The notes under the pieces are model-generated. The model was given only the letters and a program-made list of their open reading frames with translations. It was not told where the DNA came from and searched no databases. From a bacterium 336/3 (GTDB lineage Bacteria; Bacteroidota; Bacteroidia; Cytophagales; Thermonemataceae), in the NCBI GenBank assembly GCA_001281695.1, contig LJIE01000001.1, positions 1,874,586 through 1,938,585 on the forward strand: a stretch of DNA of 64,000 nucleotides, in the 5' to 3' direction. The translations under genes and the position numbers were made by a program. Positions within the stretch are counted from its first letter, which is position 1. The number at the start of each line of letters is the position of its first letter. Shown in pieces: positions 37,900 through 46,296 of the stretch.

Positions 37900-38766
37900 A
37901 TGAGTTATACCTTGATAAACCCTCAAAATGGACATTTGGCTTTCAAAATTTTGCCTTTTGAAAATAATAATCATTTTGACCATGTTCAACGTTTGGGATA
38001 TTATAGCTTGATTTTAATTTTGGAGGGGAATGGTAAGCTGAAGGCTGATTTTTCTGATTATCAATTTCATAAGAATACTATGATGTGTTTTTCGCCTTAT
38101 CAGCCTTTCATGATTGATAGCAGTGTTTTACAAGGAATATGTTTGCATTTTCATCCTGACTTTTTTTGTATTCATAAACACCAGCAAGAAGTGGCTTGTA
38201 ATGGGGTACTTTTTAATAATATTTATAATCCACCTTTTATAGAAATTGACCCACAACAAACAACATATTTTCTTTCTTTGATTGAACAAATGAAAGAGGA
38301 AATGCAAAATGTTAGTTTGGCTCAATATGAACTTTTAGTTTCTCATCTGAAAATCTTTTTAATCAAGGCTTCACGTATCAAGATAGAGCAAAATCCAGAA
38401 GCTCAAAATGCTTATGGAGAAAATGAACAGCCTTTTATTTTACAAAACTTAAAAGAAGCTATTGAATCCAACTTTAAAATCAAACATTCTGCAAGTGAAT
38501 ATGCTGATTTACTAAATATCTCATCAAAATCTTTGGCTAAAATTTGTAAAAATTATTTTAATAAAACACTAACAGACTTAATTTCAGAACGAATAATTAT
38601 TGAAGCAAAAAGAGAGTTGTATATGACTTCTAAAACTGTAAAAGAAATTGCTTATGAGTTAGGCTATCAGGACGAATACTATTTTAGTCGTTTTTTTAAA
38701 ACAAATGCAGATGTTTCTCCTCAAATTTATCGTGAAACTGTTGGTTTTGCAAAAGCCGAAGCATAA
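37900..38766 (+). CDS. AraC-family transcriptional regulator
   Basis: This 288-aa protein has an N-terminal cupin-like sensor (residues 1-150; GYYSLILILEGNGKL) and a C-terminal AraC DNA-binding domain (HTH1 SASEYADLLNISSKSLAK, HTH2 TVKEIAYELGYQDEYYFSR). The typical core FSRFFKTNADVSP is complete. It lies 59 bp after the AhpD-like gene and probably controls it or itself; RclR of E. coli, which senses hypochlorite, is an AraC regulator beside comparable genes. The effector is unknown here. Confidence 0.9.
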   Translation: MSYTLINPQNGHLAFKILPFENNNHFDHVQRLGYYSLILILEGNGKLKADFSDYQFHKNTMMCFSPYQPFMIDSSVLQGICLHFHPDFFCIHKHQQEVACNGVLFNNIYNPPFIEIDPQQTTYFLSLIEQMKEEMQNVSLAQYELLVSHLKIFLIKASRIKIEQNPEAQNAYGENEQPFILQNLKEAIESNFKIKHSASEYADLLNISSKSLAKICKNYFNKTLTDLISERIIIEAKRELYMTSKTVKEIAYELGYQDEYYFSRFFKTNADVSPQIYRETVGFAKAEA

Positions 38767-38847
38767 ATTAATATTTTAATAGTTTTTTAAACTTATTTTA
38801 TAGAAAATTGCGTTTATAAATAAGTGAAGTTCTATTTTATCAATCCC

Positions 38848-40986
38848 ATGAAAAAAATATTTATAATACTCTTATTTTTCAACATACTTACTCTAAAAGC
38901 ACAAACTGGAAAAGATAAATGCTCAGATTGGGAAGTGAAAGCATCAAAGTCTGAAGCCAAAGTAGGAGATGAGGTAATCATCAGTTTTTTTGTTACCCCC
39001 AAACCCAATTGGTATACTTATGCCAATGGTTTTGAAGAAGGGGGACCTAAAATTACAGAATTTAATTTTAAGAAAAATGCGTCTTATCAATTGATTGGTA
39101 AAGTAGAATCGCCTGGAGCAGAAAGTTTTCAAGACCCTATTTTTGAGATGACTATCAGGAAATTCAAGAAAAGAGGAGAATTCAAACAAAAAATAAAGAT
39201 TTTATCAGATAATTTTAAAATAGAAGGTACAATAGATTATCAAACTTGTTCTGATAAAGATAATCAGTGTATTCCTTGTGAATATGATTTTAGTTTTAGC
39301 CAGATAGCTGTAAAAGCAGATGGTAAAACAGACCAGAAAGAACCTGAAGATACAAAAGCTCTCAATAAAAAAGACAGTTCTGAGGCAAAAAATACCACTC
39401 AAATTACACCTGTAGATACAACCTCTAAAAAGTCTAATGAAACGGTAAAAAATAAACCTGTAAATTTTGAAGGTGCAGAAAAAGAAGAAGAAAATCTTTT
39501 CTTGTTTGCTTTAGGAGCATTTTTAGCAGGTTTGCTAGCATTGCTTACACCATGTGTATATCCTATGATACCCATGACTGTAACCCTTTTTATGAAAGGA
39601 GATAGACCTATTAGTCCTCAGGCTAGTGCAGAGGAACAAATACAACAGCAAGCAGCAAACAGACGCAGAGGAATTGTAAAAGCTCTGATTTATGGTGGCT
39701 CAATCATTGGAATTTATGGTTTATTGGGTTTATTGGCTTCATTAGCGTTTGGAATAGAATTTAACAATGATTTTAGCACTCATTGGGCTTCCAATCTGTT
39801 GTTTTTCAGTATATTTATTGTGTTTGGACTTTCGTTTCTGGGAATGTTTGACATTGTATTACCCAGCAGTTTTGTCAATAAAATAGACCGTAAAGCTGAC
39901 GGTGGAGGCTATGGAGCTGTATTTTTTATGGCTTTTACATTGGTTTTGGTTTCATTTTCTTGTACAGCTCCCATCGCAGGTAGTATTATTATGCTTGCAA
40001 CACAAGGAGAAGTAATAAAACCTCTCATAGGTATGATAGCCTATGCTTCGGCTTTTGCGATTCCTTTTACATTTTTTGCTTTGTTTCCAACAGCCATGAA
40101 AAGCCTTCCAAAATCAGGAGGGTGGCTCAATACAGTCAAAGTGTTTTTAGGATTTTTAGAGTTAGCATTGGCATTTAAGTTCTTAAGTACAGCTGATTTG
40201 GCTTATCACTGGGGAATTTTGAACAGAGATGTATTTTTATCCCTTTGGATAGCTGTTTTTGGAGCAATGGCAATGTATTTATTTGGAAAAATTCAATTAC
40301 CTCACGATACCAAATTGGATAAAATATCTGTACCAAGAGCTGTAACGGCTATTTTTATTACAGCTTTTACAGTTTATATGATACCAGGGCTTTGGGGAGC
40401 AGATTTAAAACTGTTAAGCGGAATAATTCCTCCAAAAACTACACAGGAGTTTATTGTAGCACAAGGAAATAATCAATCTACAAATACTGATAATGGAGAT
40501 TTTCCAAGTACTGTTAAGTATGGTGATTTCTTAAAATTGCCACATGGTTTAAAAGGCTTTTTTGATTATGAGGAAGGAGTAGCCTATGCCAAGAAAGTGA
40601 AAAAACCTATATTTTTAGATTTTACAGGACATGGTTGTGCCAATTGTCGTAAGATGGAAGAATACATTTGGGTAAAGCCTGAAATTTTAAATATTCTAAA
40701 AAATGACTATGTGATAATTTCTCTCTATACAGATGATAAAACAGAATTACCAGAAAAGGATTGGGTTACATCGAAAGTAGATGGTAAAGTAAAGAAATCT
40801 ATGGGTAAAATAAACTTGCATTTTGAAGCAGATAAATTTAGTAATATTGCTCAACCCTATTATGCTCTGTTAGATTCTGAGGGTAATTTATTAGTAAGTC
40901 CACCTGTAGGCTACGAACCAGATGTGAAAATCTTCGAAAAATACTTAAAAGCTGGTTTGGAAGCATTTAAGAAAGTGAGGGCTTAA
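38848..40986 (+). CDS. dsbD: thiol:disulfide interchange protein DsbD
   Basis: DsbD moves electrons from cytoplasmic thioredoxin to periplasmic thiols. The ATG at 38848 opens a signal peptide (MKKIFIILLFFNILTLKAQ); an upstream GTG at 38824 would add 8 residues. The order is a periplasmic alpha-domain (residues ~20-125), a Lys/Thr-rich linker, an eight-helix beta-domain with the paired cysteines in LTPCVYPMIP and FSCTAPIAG, then a C-terminal thioredoxin domain with CANC (GHGCANCRK). All redox Cys pairs of beta and gamma domains are present. 712 aa. Confidence 0.93.
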   Translation: MKKIFIILLFFNILTLKAQTGKDKCSDWEVKASKSEAKVGDEVIISFFVTPKPNWYTYANGFEEGGPKITEFNFKKNASYQLIGKVESPGAESFQDPIFEMTIRKFKKRGEFKQKIKILSDNFKIEGTIDYQTCSDKDNQCIPCEYDFSFSQIAVKADGKTDQKEPEDTKALNKKDSSEAKNTTQITPVDTTSKKSNETVKNKPVNFEGAEKEEENLFLFALGAFLAGLLALLTPCVYPMIPMTVTLFMKGDRPISPQASAEEQIQQQAANRRRGIVKALIYGGSIIGIYGLLGLLASLAFGIEFNNDFSTHWASNLLFFSIFIVFGLSFLGMFDIVLPSSFVNKIDRKADGGGYGAVFFMAFTLVLVSFSCTAPIAGSIIMLATQGEVIKPLIGMIAYASAFAIPFTFFALFPTAMKSLPKSGGWLNTVKVFLGFLELALAFKFLSTADLAYHWGILNRDVFLSLWIAVFGAMAMYLFGKIQLPHDTKLDKISVPRAVTAIFITAFTVYMIPGLWGADLKLLSGIIPPKTTQEFIVAQGNNQSTNTDNGDFPSTVKYGDFLKLPHGLKGFFDYEEGVAYAKKVKKPIFLDFTGHGCANCRKMEEYIWVKPEILNILKNDYVIISLYTDDKTELPEKDWVTSKVDGKVKKSMGKINLHFEADKFSNIAQPYYALLDSEGNLLVSPPVGYEPDVKIFEKYLKAGLEAFKKVRA

Positions 40987-41075
40987 AAATATACATTATT
41001 GAAAGGTTGGCAACATGCCAACCTTTTCTATTTTATAAATATGTTTTTAATTTCTAATGAAATTTATATTTGCTT

Positions 41076-42083
41076 ATGAAAAACCTAAGTCTTAAGAAAC
41101 CTCAAAAACATTATTTAGCTTTTATAGCATTATTTCTTGTAATTGTTTTTTTAGAACAATGGATAGTTTCTACATCTCATTTTTATCAGAATAGACTTCT
41201 GCCTTTAGCTGTAAGCATTGATTTGATAATTATTCTACCTGTTTTATACTTTTTTGTGATTGTAAAGCCTTTAAAAGTAAATAAACTTTCTCTATTGGGG
41301 GTAATCATGGCATGTATGGGTGTGGGATATGGGGTGATACCAAAAGGGTATCAAGAATATCTTTATTATGCAGAAATAGGCTTGATTATCTTAGAACTTG
41401 GGGTGCTGGTTTGGGTACTTACTAAAATCCATAAAATTATAAAAGAGTATCAAAAACTAGAAAAAGAAACATCAGACTTTATAAAAAACGTTCATCAGGC
41501 TTTTGAAACGCACTTGGGGAATAGTTTTTTTATACACTTTTTTGTTTCGGAACTTATCATGCTTCGTTATGGATTATTTTTCTGGATTTATAAAAAAAGA
41601 GATACTCAAGAAAATGAATTCACAATCCATAAAGAATCTGCTTTTGTACCTACTTTTTCGGTTTTAATTTTTGTATCATTGATAGAATTAGTTGTGGTTC
41701 ATATTTTATTAATGGACTCTAAACCGATACTTACATGGATATTAACAGCTCTTAGTGTTTATTCTTTGGTATTTTTAATGGCTTATATAGTATCTATTGT
41801 ACGTAGAAAAATTTCTATTGAACAGAATACAGTTTTTATAAGAGTAGGTAAGGTTTGGAATTTTGAAATAGATAAATCCAATATCTCAGAAATTATCCCA
41901 ATCAAAGATGTAGAAAAAGATAAAAATATCTTGAATGTAGCCTCTTTACTCATGACACAGCCTAATGTACTTATTAAGTTACACAAAAAGATAAGTATTA
42001 GAGGACTTTATGGTATTAAGAAAGAAATAAATCAGGTAGCTTTGGTATTGGATAAACCTCAAGATTTTATCAAACTCTCATAA
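41076..42083 (+). CDS. polytopic membrane protein of unknown function
   Basis: The 335-aa product from the ATG at 41076 (MKNLSLKKPQKHYLAF) is preceded by an in-frame TTG at 41070 that is unlikely to be used. It has about six hydrophobic helices: four in residues ~12-120, and two near ~195-250. A cytoplasmic C-terminal ~90 residues (basic, PH-like pattern RRKISIEQNTVFIRVGKVW) follow. I do not recognise the family. It sits between dsbD and a convergent nitroreductase, with a strong terminator after it. Confidence 0.7.
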   Translation: MKNLSLKKPQKHYLAFIALFLVIVFLEQWIVSTSHFYQNRLLPLAVSIDLIIILPVLYFFVIVKPLKVNKLSLLGVIMACMGVGYGVIPKGYQEYLYYAEIGLIILELGVLVWVLTKIHKIIKEYQKLEKETSDFIKNVHQAFETHLGNSFFIHFFVSELIMLRYGLFFWIYKKRDTQENEFTIHKESAFVPTFSVLIFVSLIELVVVHILLMDSKPILTWILTALSVYSLVFLMAYIVSIVRRKISIEQNTVFIRVGKVWNFEIDKSNISEIIPIKDVEKDKNILNVASLLMTQPNVLIKLHKKISIRGLYGIKKEINQVALVLDKPQDFIKLS

Positions 42084-42089
42084 ACAATA

Positions 42090-42112
42090 AAAAGCCCTGA
42101 AAAGGGCTTTTT
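42090..42112. terminator. bidirectional terminator
   Basis: AAAAGCCCT/AGGGCTTTT with a GAA(A) loop and T7; the same hairpin follows sufD at 11584. Confidence 0.8.
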
Positions 42113-42691
42113 TTATTCTATCCATGTTACTTTTTCTTGAACAGGTTTTCTTTGCGATTCAGGTGATTCTTTGGCAATATGCCCCAGATAGAAAAAACCA
42201 AGTAGTTTATCCTCTTCGCCCAAACCGAAAAACGACTTGGCTTCAGGATAGTAAGTTACACCACCACTACCCCAATAACCACCTATTTCATAGGCTGTTA
42301 TGGATAAATAAATATTCTGAACAGCACAAGCCACAGCTTCAATTTCTTCTACTTCAGGAACTCCTTCGTGGCGTTTCATGCCAATAGCTATGATATGAGA
42401 GGCTTTGAGTGGGTTGGTAAGTAGTTTTTGATATGTACTTTCACTAAACTTATCACCAGTATTTTTTTCTTTGTATAAATCAGCTTGAAATTGAGCTAAT
42501 TTTTTTAAACCCTCTCCTTTAAACACTACAAAACGCCAAGGCTCTGTTTTTTTGTGAGTAGGAGCATAATTAGCATTTTCTAAAATTTGCCAAATAATAG
42601 TATCATCTATTATTTTAGAGTTGTCGAATTGAGCAGGATAAGTAGAACGACGGCTTTTGATAAGCTCGTTGATAGTTTCTTGTAAAGACAT
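42113..42691 (-). CDS. nitroreductase-family flavoprotein
   Basis: The 192-aa size and motifs RRSTYPAQF (FMN phosphate), NYAPTHKKTEPWRF, and GGYWGSGGVTYYPEAKSFFGLGEE match the YdjA-type small nitroreductases. They use FMN and NAD(P)H to reduce nitro or other electrophilic compounds in the cytoplasm. It is a single-gene unit; a candidate -7 box (CAAAGGTA, 42729-42736) lies upstream on the minus strand. Confidence 0.92.
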   Translation of the reverse strand: MSLQETINELIKSRRSTYPAQFDNSKIIDDTIIWQILENANYAPTHKKTEPWRFVVFKGEGLKKLAQFQADLYKEKNTGDKFSESTYQKLLTNPLKASHIIAIGMKRHEGVPEVEEIEAVACAVQNIYLSITAYEIGGYWGSGGVTYYPEAKSFFGLGEEDKLLGFFYLGHIAKESPESQRKPVQEKVTWIE

Positions 42692-42782
42692 ATTTTATTG
42701 CTTTAAAACTGTTAAACTAAATTTAATACAAAGGTAACTATCTTATTTTGAAGGAAACTTTCTTATTCTCAAATATTTTTTC

Positions 42783-42790
42783 TATTTTTG
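42783..42790 (+). promoter_or_regulatory. candidate -7 element for typA
   Basis: TATTTTTG fits the consensus and lies 26 nt before the ATG; no TTG occurs at the normal -33 distance. Confidence 0.4.
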
Positions 42791-42815
42791 CACCTTCAAA
42801 ATAAGCCCTTGATTT

Positions 42816-44612
42816 ATGAATATTCGCAACATTGCTATTATTGCTCACGTTGACCATGGAAAAACCACTTTGGTAGATAAGATAATTCATTCTGCCAAAC
42901 TATTCAGAGAAAACCAACAATTTGATGACCTTATCCTTGATAACAACGAGTTAGAAAGAGAAAGAGGTATTACTATCGTTTCTAAAAATGTATCTATTCG
43001 TTATAAAGGTACTAAAATTAATATTATTGATACTCCTGGTCACGCCGATTTTGGTGGAGAAGTAGAGCGTGTACTTAAAATGGCAGATGGAGTTCTTTTG
43101 CTTGTAGATGCTTTTGAGGGTCCTATGCCTCAAACTCGTTTTGTATTGACAAAAGCTATTCAGTTAGGCTTAAAACCAGTCGTGATTATCAATAAAGTAG
43201 ATAAACCCAACTGTCGCCCTGATGAAGTACATGAGCATGTTTTTGATTTGATGTTCAACTTGGGAGCAACAGAAGACCAATTAGATTTTGTAACTATTTA
43301 TGGTTCAGCAAAACAAGGTTGGATGGGTTATGACTGGAAACAGCCAACAGATAATATTACAGCTCTTTTAGATACTATTATTAATGTAATTCCTGCACCT
43401 AAAATAGCTGAGGGTGCTTTACAAATGCAAGTTACATCTTTAGATTATTCAAGCTTTGTAGGTAGAATAGCCATTGGTCGTGTATATAGAGGAACTGTGA
43501 AACCCAATGCTCAAATTGCACTTTGTAAGGCAGATGGTTCTATTAAGAAAATGCGTATCAAAGAAGTACAAACTTTTGAAGGTTTGGGAAAAGCCAATGC
43601 TGAAGAAGTGAAAGCAGGTGATATTTGTGCAATTACAGGTTTAGAAGAATTTGAAATTGGTGATACAATTGCAGACATAGAGAATCCTGAACCTATGCCT
43701 CGTATCTCAATTGATGAGCCTACGATGAGTATGCTTTTTACCATCAATAACTCGCCATTTTTTGGTAAAGAAGGTAAATTTGTTACTTCAAGACATTTGA
43801 GAGAAAGATTATTAAAGGAAACTGAAAAAAATCTAGCTCTAAGAGTAGAATTTACAGATAGAGAGGATTCATTTATAGTGTATGGACGTGGTATTTTGCA
43901 CTTGTCTATCCTTATCGAAACTATGCGTAGAGAAGGTTATGAGTTGCAAGTGGGACAGCCCAGAGTGTTATTCAAAGAAATAGATGGACAACGTCATGAG
44001 CCTATCGAAACATTGGTAGTAGATGTTCCTGAAGAATTTGCAGGTAAAGTAATAGAACTTTCTACACAACGTAAAGGGGAACTCCAAATCATGGAGCCAA
44101 AAGGCGATTTACAACATTTAGAGTTTAAAATACCTTCTCGTGGCTTGATTGGACTTAGAAATTTAGTGCTTACCTCTACACAAGGTGAAGCTGTTATGAC
44201 ACACCGTTTCACAGCCTATGAGCCTTTCAAAGGAAACATTCCTGAACGTATCAGTGGTTCAATTATTTCTAAAGATTCAGGTCCTGCTACAGCATACTCT
44301 ATTGATAAATTACAAGATAGAGGATATTTCTTCATCGATCCAGGAGAGGAAATTTATGGTGGTCAGATTATAGGCGAACACACAAGAGGTTCTGACTTAG
44401 TTGTGAATGTACAGACAGGTAAAAAACTTACCAACGTAAGAGCTTCAGGTACAGACGATAGTGTAAAAATTGCTCCAAAAGTTCAATTCTCTTTAGAAGA
44501 AGCTATGGAATATATACAAAAGGATGAATACGTAGAAATTACACCTACGGCTATTCGTATGCGTAAAATATACCTCGATGAGAATGAGCGTAAGAGAATG
44601 GAAAAACAATAA
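42816..44612 (+). CDS. typA: ribosome-associated GTPase TypA/BipA
   Basis: This 598-aa translational GTPase has G1 AHVDHGKTT (residues ~10-18), the switch I region RERGITI, G3 DTPGHADF and G4 NKVD. EF-G-like domains II, III and V follow, with the BipA-specific C-terminal region (RVLFKEIDGQRHEPIETLVV, and later EYVEITPTAIRMRK). It binds the 70S ribosome and supports 50S assembly and stress adaptation. Complete and monocistronic, followed by a long palindromic terminator. Confidence 0.97.
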   Translation: MNIRNIAIIAHVDHGKTTLVDKIIHSAKLFRENQQFDDLILDNNELERERGITIVSKNVSIRYKGTKINIIDTPGHADFGGEVERVLKMADGVLLLVDAFEGPMPQTRFVLTKAIQLGLKPVVIINKVDKPNCRPDEVHEHVFDLMFNLGATEDQLDFVTIYGSAKQGWMGYDWKQPTDNITALLDTIINVIPAPKIAEGALQMQVTSLDYSSFVGRIAIGRVYRGTVKPNAQIALCKADGSIKKMRIKEVQTFEGLGKANAEEVKAGDICAITGLEEFEIGDTIADIENPEPMPRISIDEPTMSMLFTINNSPFFGKEGKFVTSRHLRERLLKETEKNLALRVEFTDREDSFIVYGRGILHLSILIETMRREGYELQVGQPRVLFKEIDGQRHEPIETLVVDVPEEFAGKVIELSTQRKGELQIMEPKGDLQHLEFKIPSRGLIGLRNLVLTSTQGEAVMTHRFTAYEPFKGNIPERISGSIISKDSGPATAYSIDKLQDRGYFFIDPGEEIYGGQIIGEHTRGSDLVVNVQTGKKLTNVRASGTDDSVKIAPKVQFSLEEAMEYIQKDEYVEITPTAIRMRKIYLDENERKRMEKQ

Positions 44613-44629
44613 AAATTAACTATTTTTTT

Positions 44630-44670
44630 AAAGGCTTTCTTGTTTAAACAAGAAAGCCTTTTGATTTTTT
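44630..44670 (+). terminator. terminator after typA
   Basis: A nearly perfect 32-bp palindrome (AAAGGCTTTCTTGTTT and its complement) is followed by TTTTGATTTTTT. Confidence 0.8.
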
Positions 44671-44740
44671 AGTAAAAATTAACCATATTTGAACGATTTT
44701 TGAAGTAGATGTGGAAACAATCCATGAAAATATAAAAATT

Positions 44741-45166
44741 ATGAAACAATTATTTTTAATCATTTTATTTATAGGGGTTTATACAGTTGGCTTTGCTCAA
44801 GATACCCTCCAAGTTAAAAAAGATACGATTCCTGTAATTCCCACACCCAACGAACCTTATATTTATTTTCAGTCAAAAGAATATAATTTTGGTAACATCA
44901 AGATGGGAAAGGCTATTTCACAAGTATATGAATTTACCAATACAGGCAAAAAACCACTTAAAATAAAAGCAGTACAAACAGGTTGTGATTGTACAACAGT
45001 TATTTGGGAGAAAACAGTAATAGAGCCAGAGCAAAAAGGGAAAATAACAGTAGTCTATTTACCCAAACCCAACCAAACTGGAGAACAAAAAAAAGTCATT
45101 TTAGTTATATCTAATGGTGTTAATAAAGAAGAACTTTTATACTTTAAAGGCACAGTAGAACCATAA
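44741..45166 (+). CDS. exported DUF1573 protein
   Basis: From the ATG at 44741 (MKQLFLIILFIGVY) the product is 141 aa, with a signal peptide cleaved near GFAQD. The mature part is one DUF1573 Ig-like domain: FGNIKMGKAISQVYEFTNTG, the CDCTT pair, and IEPEQKGKITV with PKPNQTGEQKK. The domain is widespread in Bacteroidota as exported proteins of unclear role; the CDC motif may bind a metal or another protein. An upstream in-frame ATG (44711) adds 10 residues that would spoil the signal peptide. Confidence 0.85.
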   Translation: MKQLFLIILFIGVYTVGFAQDTLQVKKDTIPVIPTPNEPYIYFQSKEYNFGNIKMGKAISQVYEFTNTGKKPLKIKAVQTGCDCTTVIWEKTVIEPEQKGKITVVYLPKPNQTGEQKKVILVISNGVNKEELLYFKGTVEP

Positions 45167-45198
45167 AATATTCGTACAATTAGAACAACTTAATTTTT

Positions 45199-46131
45199 AT
45201 GTTTGCAGTTATTAGAAATACTTTAGATGCTATATTCAATACTCGACCCAATTACATAAAATCTATTTTTGGTGAGCCTGATTCGTGGGCTGATACTGAT
45301 AAATTTTCAGAATTTAATTTGGCTTCTGCTGATTTACTTAAATTTGTAAAATATAGCTCAGAAGTGGCTTTGCCACCTTTTTTTGGAGATAGCCAATTCT
45401 TAAAACCTTTTATACCAAGTTTTCTACAATCTATTCTTTTTATGGAGCGTGCTTCTATTTTTGATGTAAGCATGGTAAGTAAAAATGATCAAATAGAAGA
45501 TGAAAAGTGGTTTTTTATCAATGGAATTGTTACCAATGAAGATTTGGCAATGTCTAATGGAAAATATATTTCCTTATTATTTCAAAGACCTATTACGATT
45601 CTTCATAATCCTACTAATGGTATAGGACTTGATATGATACAATCTGCTATGGGTAAATTTGGACATACCAACGTAGAGTTCGCAAAATTTGTCTTACCAC
45701 AAATCAGAAAAGCTTTGAGCGAAAAGGAAAAAGTAGTTTTAATGAGTCACTCACAAGGAACGCTGATTACTTCTACAATTTTGGATATGCTCATACAAGA
45801 AAGAAACCCTTATATAGGAAAATTAGAAATATACGCTTTTGCAAATTGTGCTGAAGAAATGAGTCATAAACCTATTGCTGATAAAAACAATAAACCTTTG
45901 ATAGAAAGTTTCTCCAATGAGCATGATGTAGTGGCTAAATTGGGGGTTTTACATCCTTATAGAGAAGAAAGAGGTATTCAGATAGATGGGGAGCATTTTA
46001 TTAAAAAGGATGGTTGGGGACATTTCTTAAATATTCATTACCTCAAAGGCTTTGTAAAAGGTGAATATATCCACGATTCAGGTAAAAAAGTAACTTCAAA
46101 ACTCTTTACTTATCTTAATGGTAAAAAATAA
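45199..46131 (+). CDS. alpha/beta-hydrolase-like protein with GHSQG-type nucleophile
   Basis: This 310-aa cytoplasmic protein has the nucleophile elbow VVLMSHSQGTLI (Ser at the G/S-x-S-x-G centre) after a typical beta-strand, a later acidic residue in NEHDVVAKLG, and a His in WGHFLNIHYL. These give a plausible Ser-Asp-His set. The first ~120 residues have no hydrolase similarity and may form a lid. It may act on lipids or esters. It follows the DUF1573 gene by 32 bp, perhaps cotranscribed. Confidence 0.7.
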   Translation: MFAVIRNTLDAIFNTRPNYIKSIFGEPDSWADTDKFSEFNLASADLLKFVKYSSEVALPPFFGDSQFLKPFIPSFLQSILFMERASIFDVSMVSKNDQIEDEKWFFINGIVTNEDLAMSNGKYISLLFQRPITILHNPTNGIGLDMIQSAMGKFGHTNVEFAKFVLPQIRKALSEKEKVVLMSHSQGTLITSTILDMLIQERNPYIGKLEIYAFANCAEEMSHKPIADKNNKPLIESFSNEHDVVAKLGVLHPYREERGIQIDGEHFIKKDGWGHFLNIHYLKGFVKGEYIHDSGKKVTSKLFTYLNGKK

Positions 46132-46133
46132 TC

Positions 46134-46160
46134 AAAACCACCTTTTAAGGTGGTTTTTTT
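46134..46160 (+). terminator. terminator after alpha/beta hydrolase gene
   Basis: AAAACCACCTT/AAGGTGGTTTT stem, then T3. Confidence 0.75.
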
Positions 46161-46237
46161 ATGGATAAAACTGAGGAGTTCATAAAACAAATGACTTGTT
46201 TGATAAAGAAAGCAATGGTTTTGATAAAATGGGAGGC

Positions 46238-46266
46238 TTGAACCTTGATTTCTTGATATAGTTTTG
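46238..46266 (+). promoter_or_regulatory. Bacteroidota-type promoter for T9SS cargo gene
   Basis: TTG at 46238-46240, an 18-nt spacer and TAGTTTTG at 46259-46266; the start is expected near 46273, 24 nt before the ATG at 46297. Confidence 0.55.
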
Positions 46267-46296
46267 AGGCATCAAATCACCAAACTAAAACTCAAA

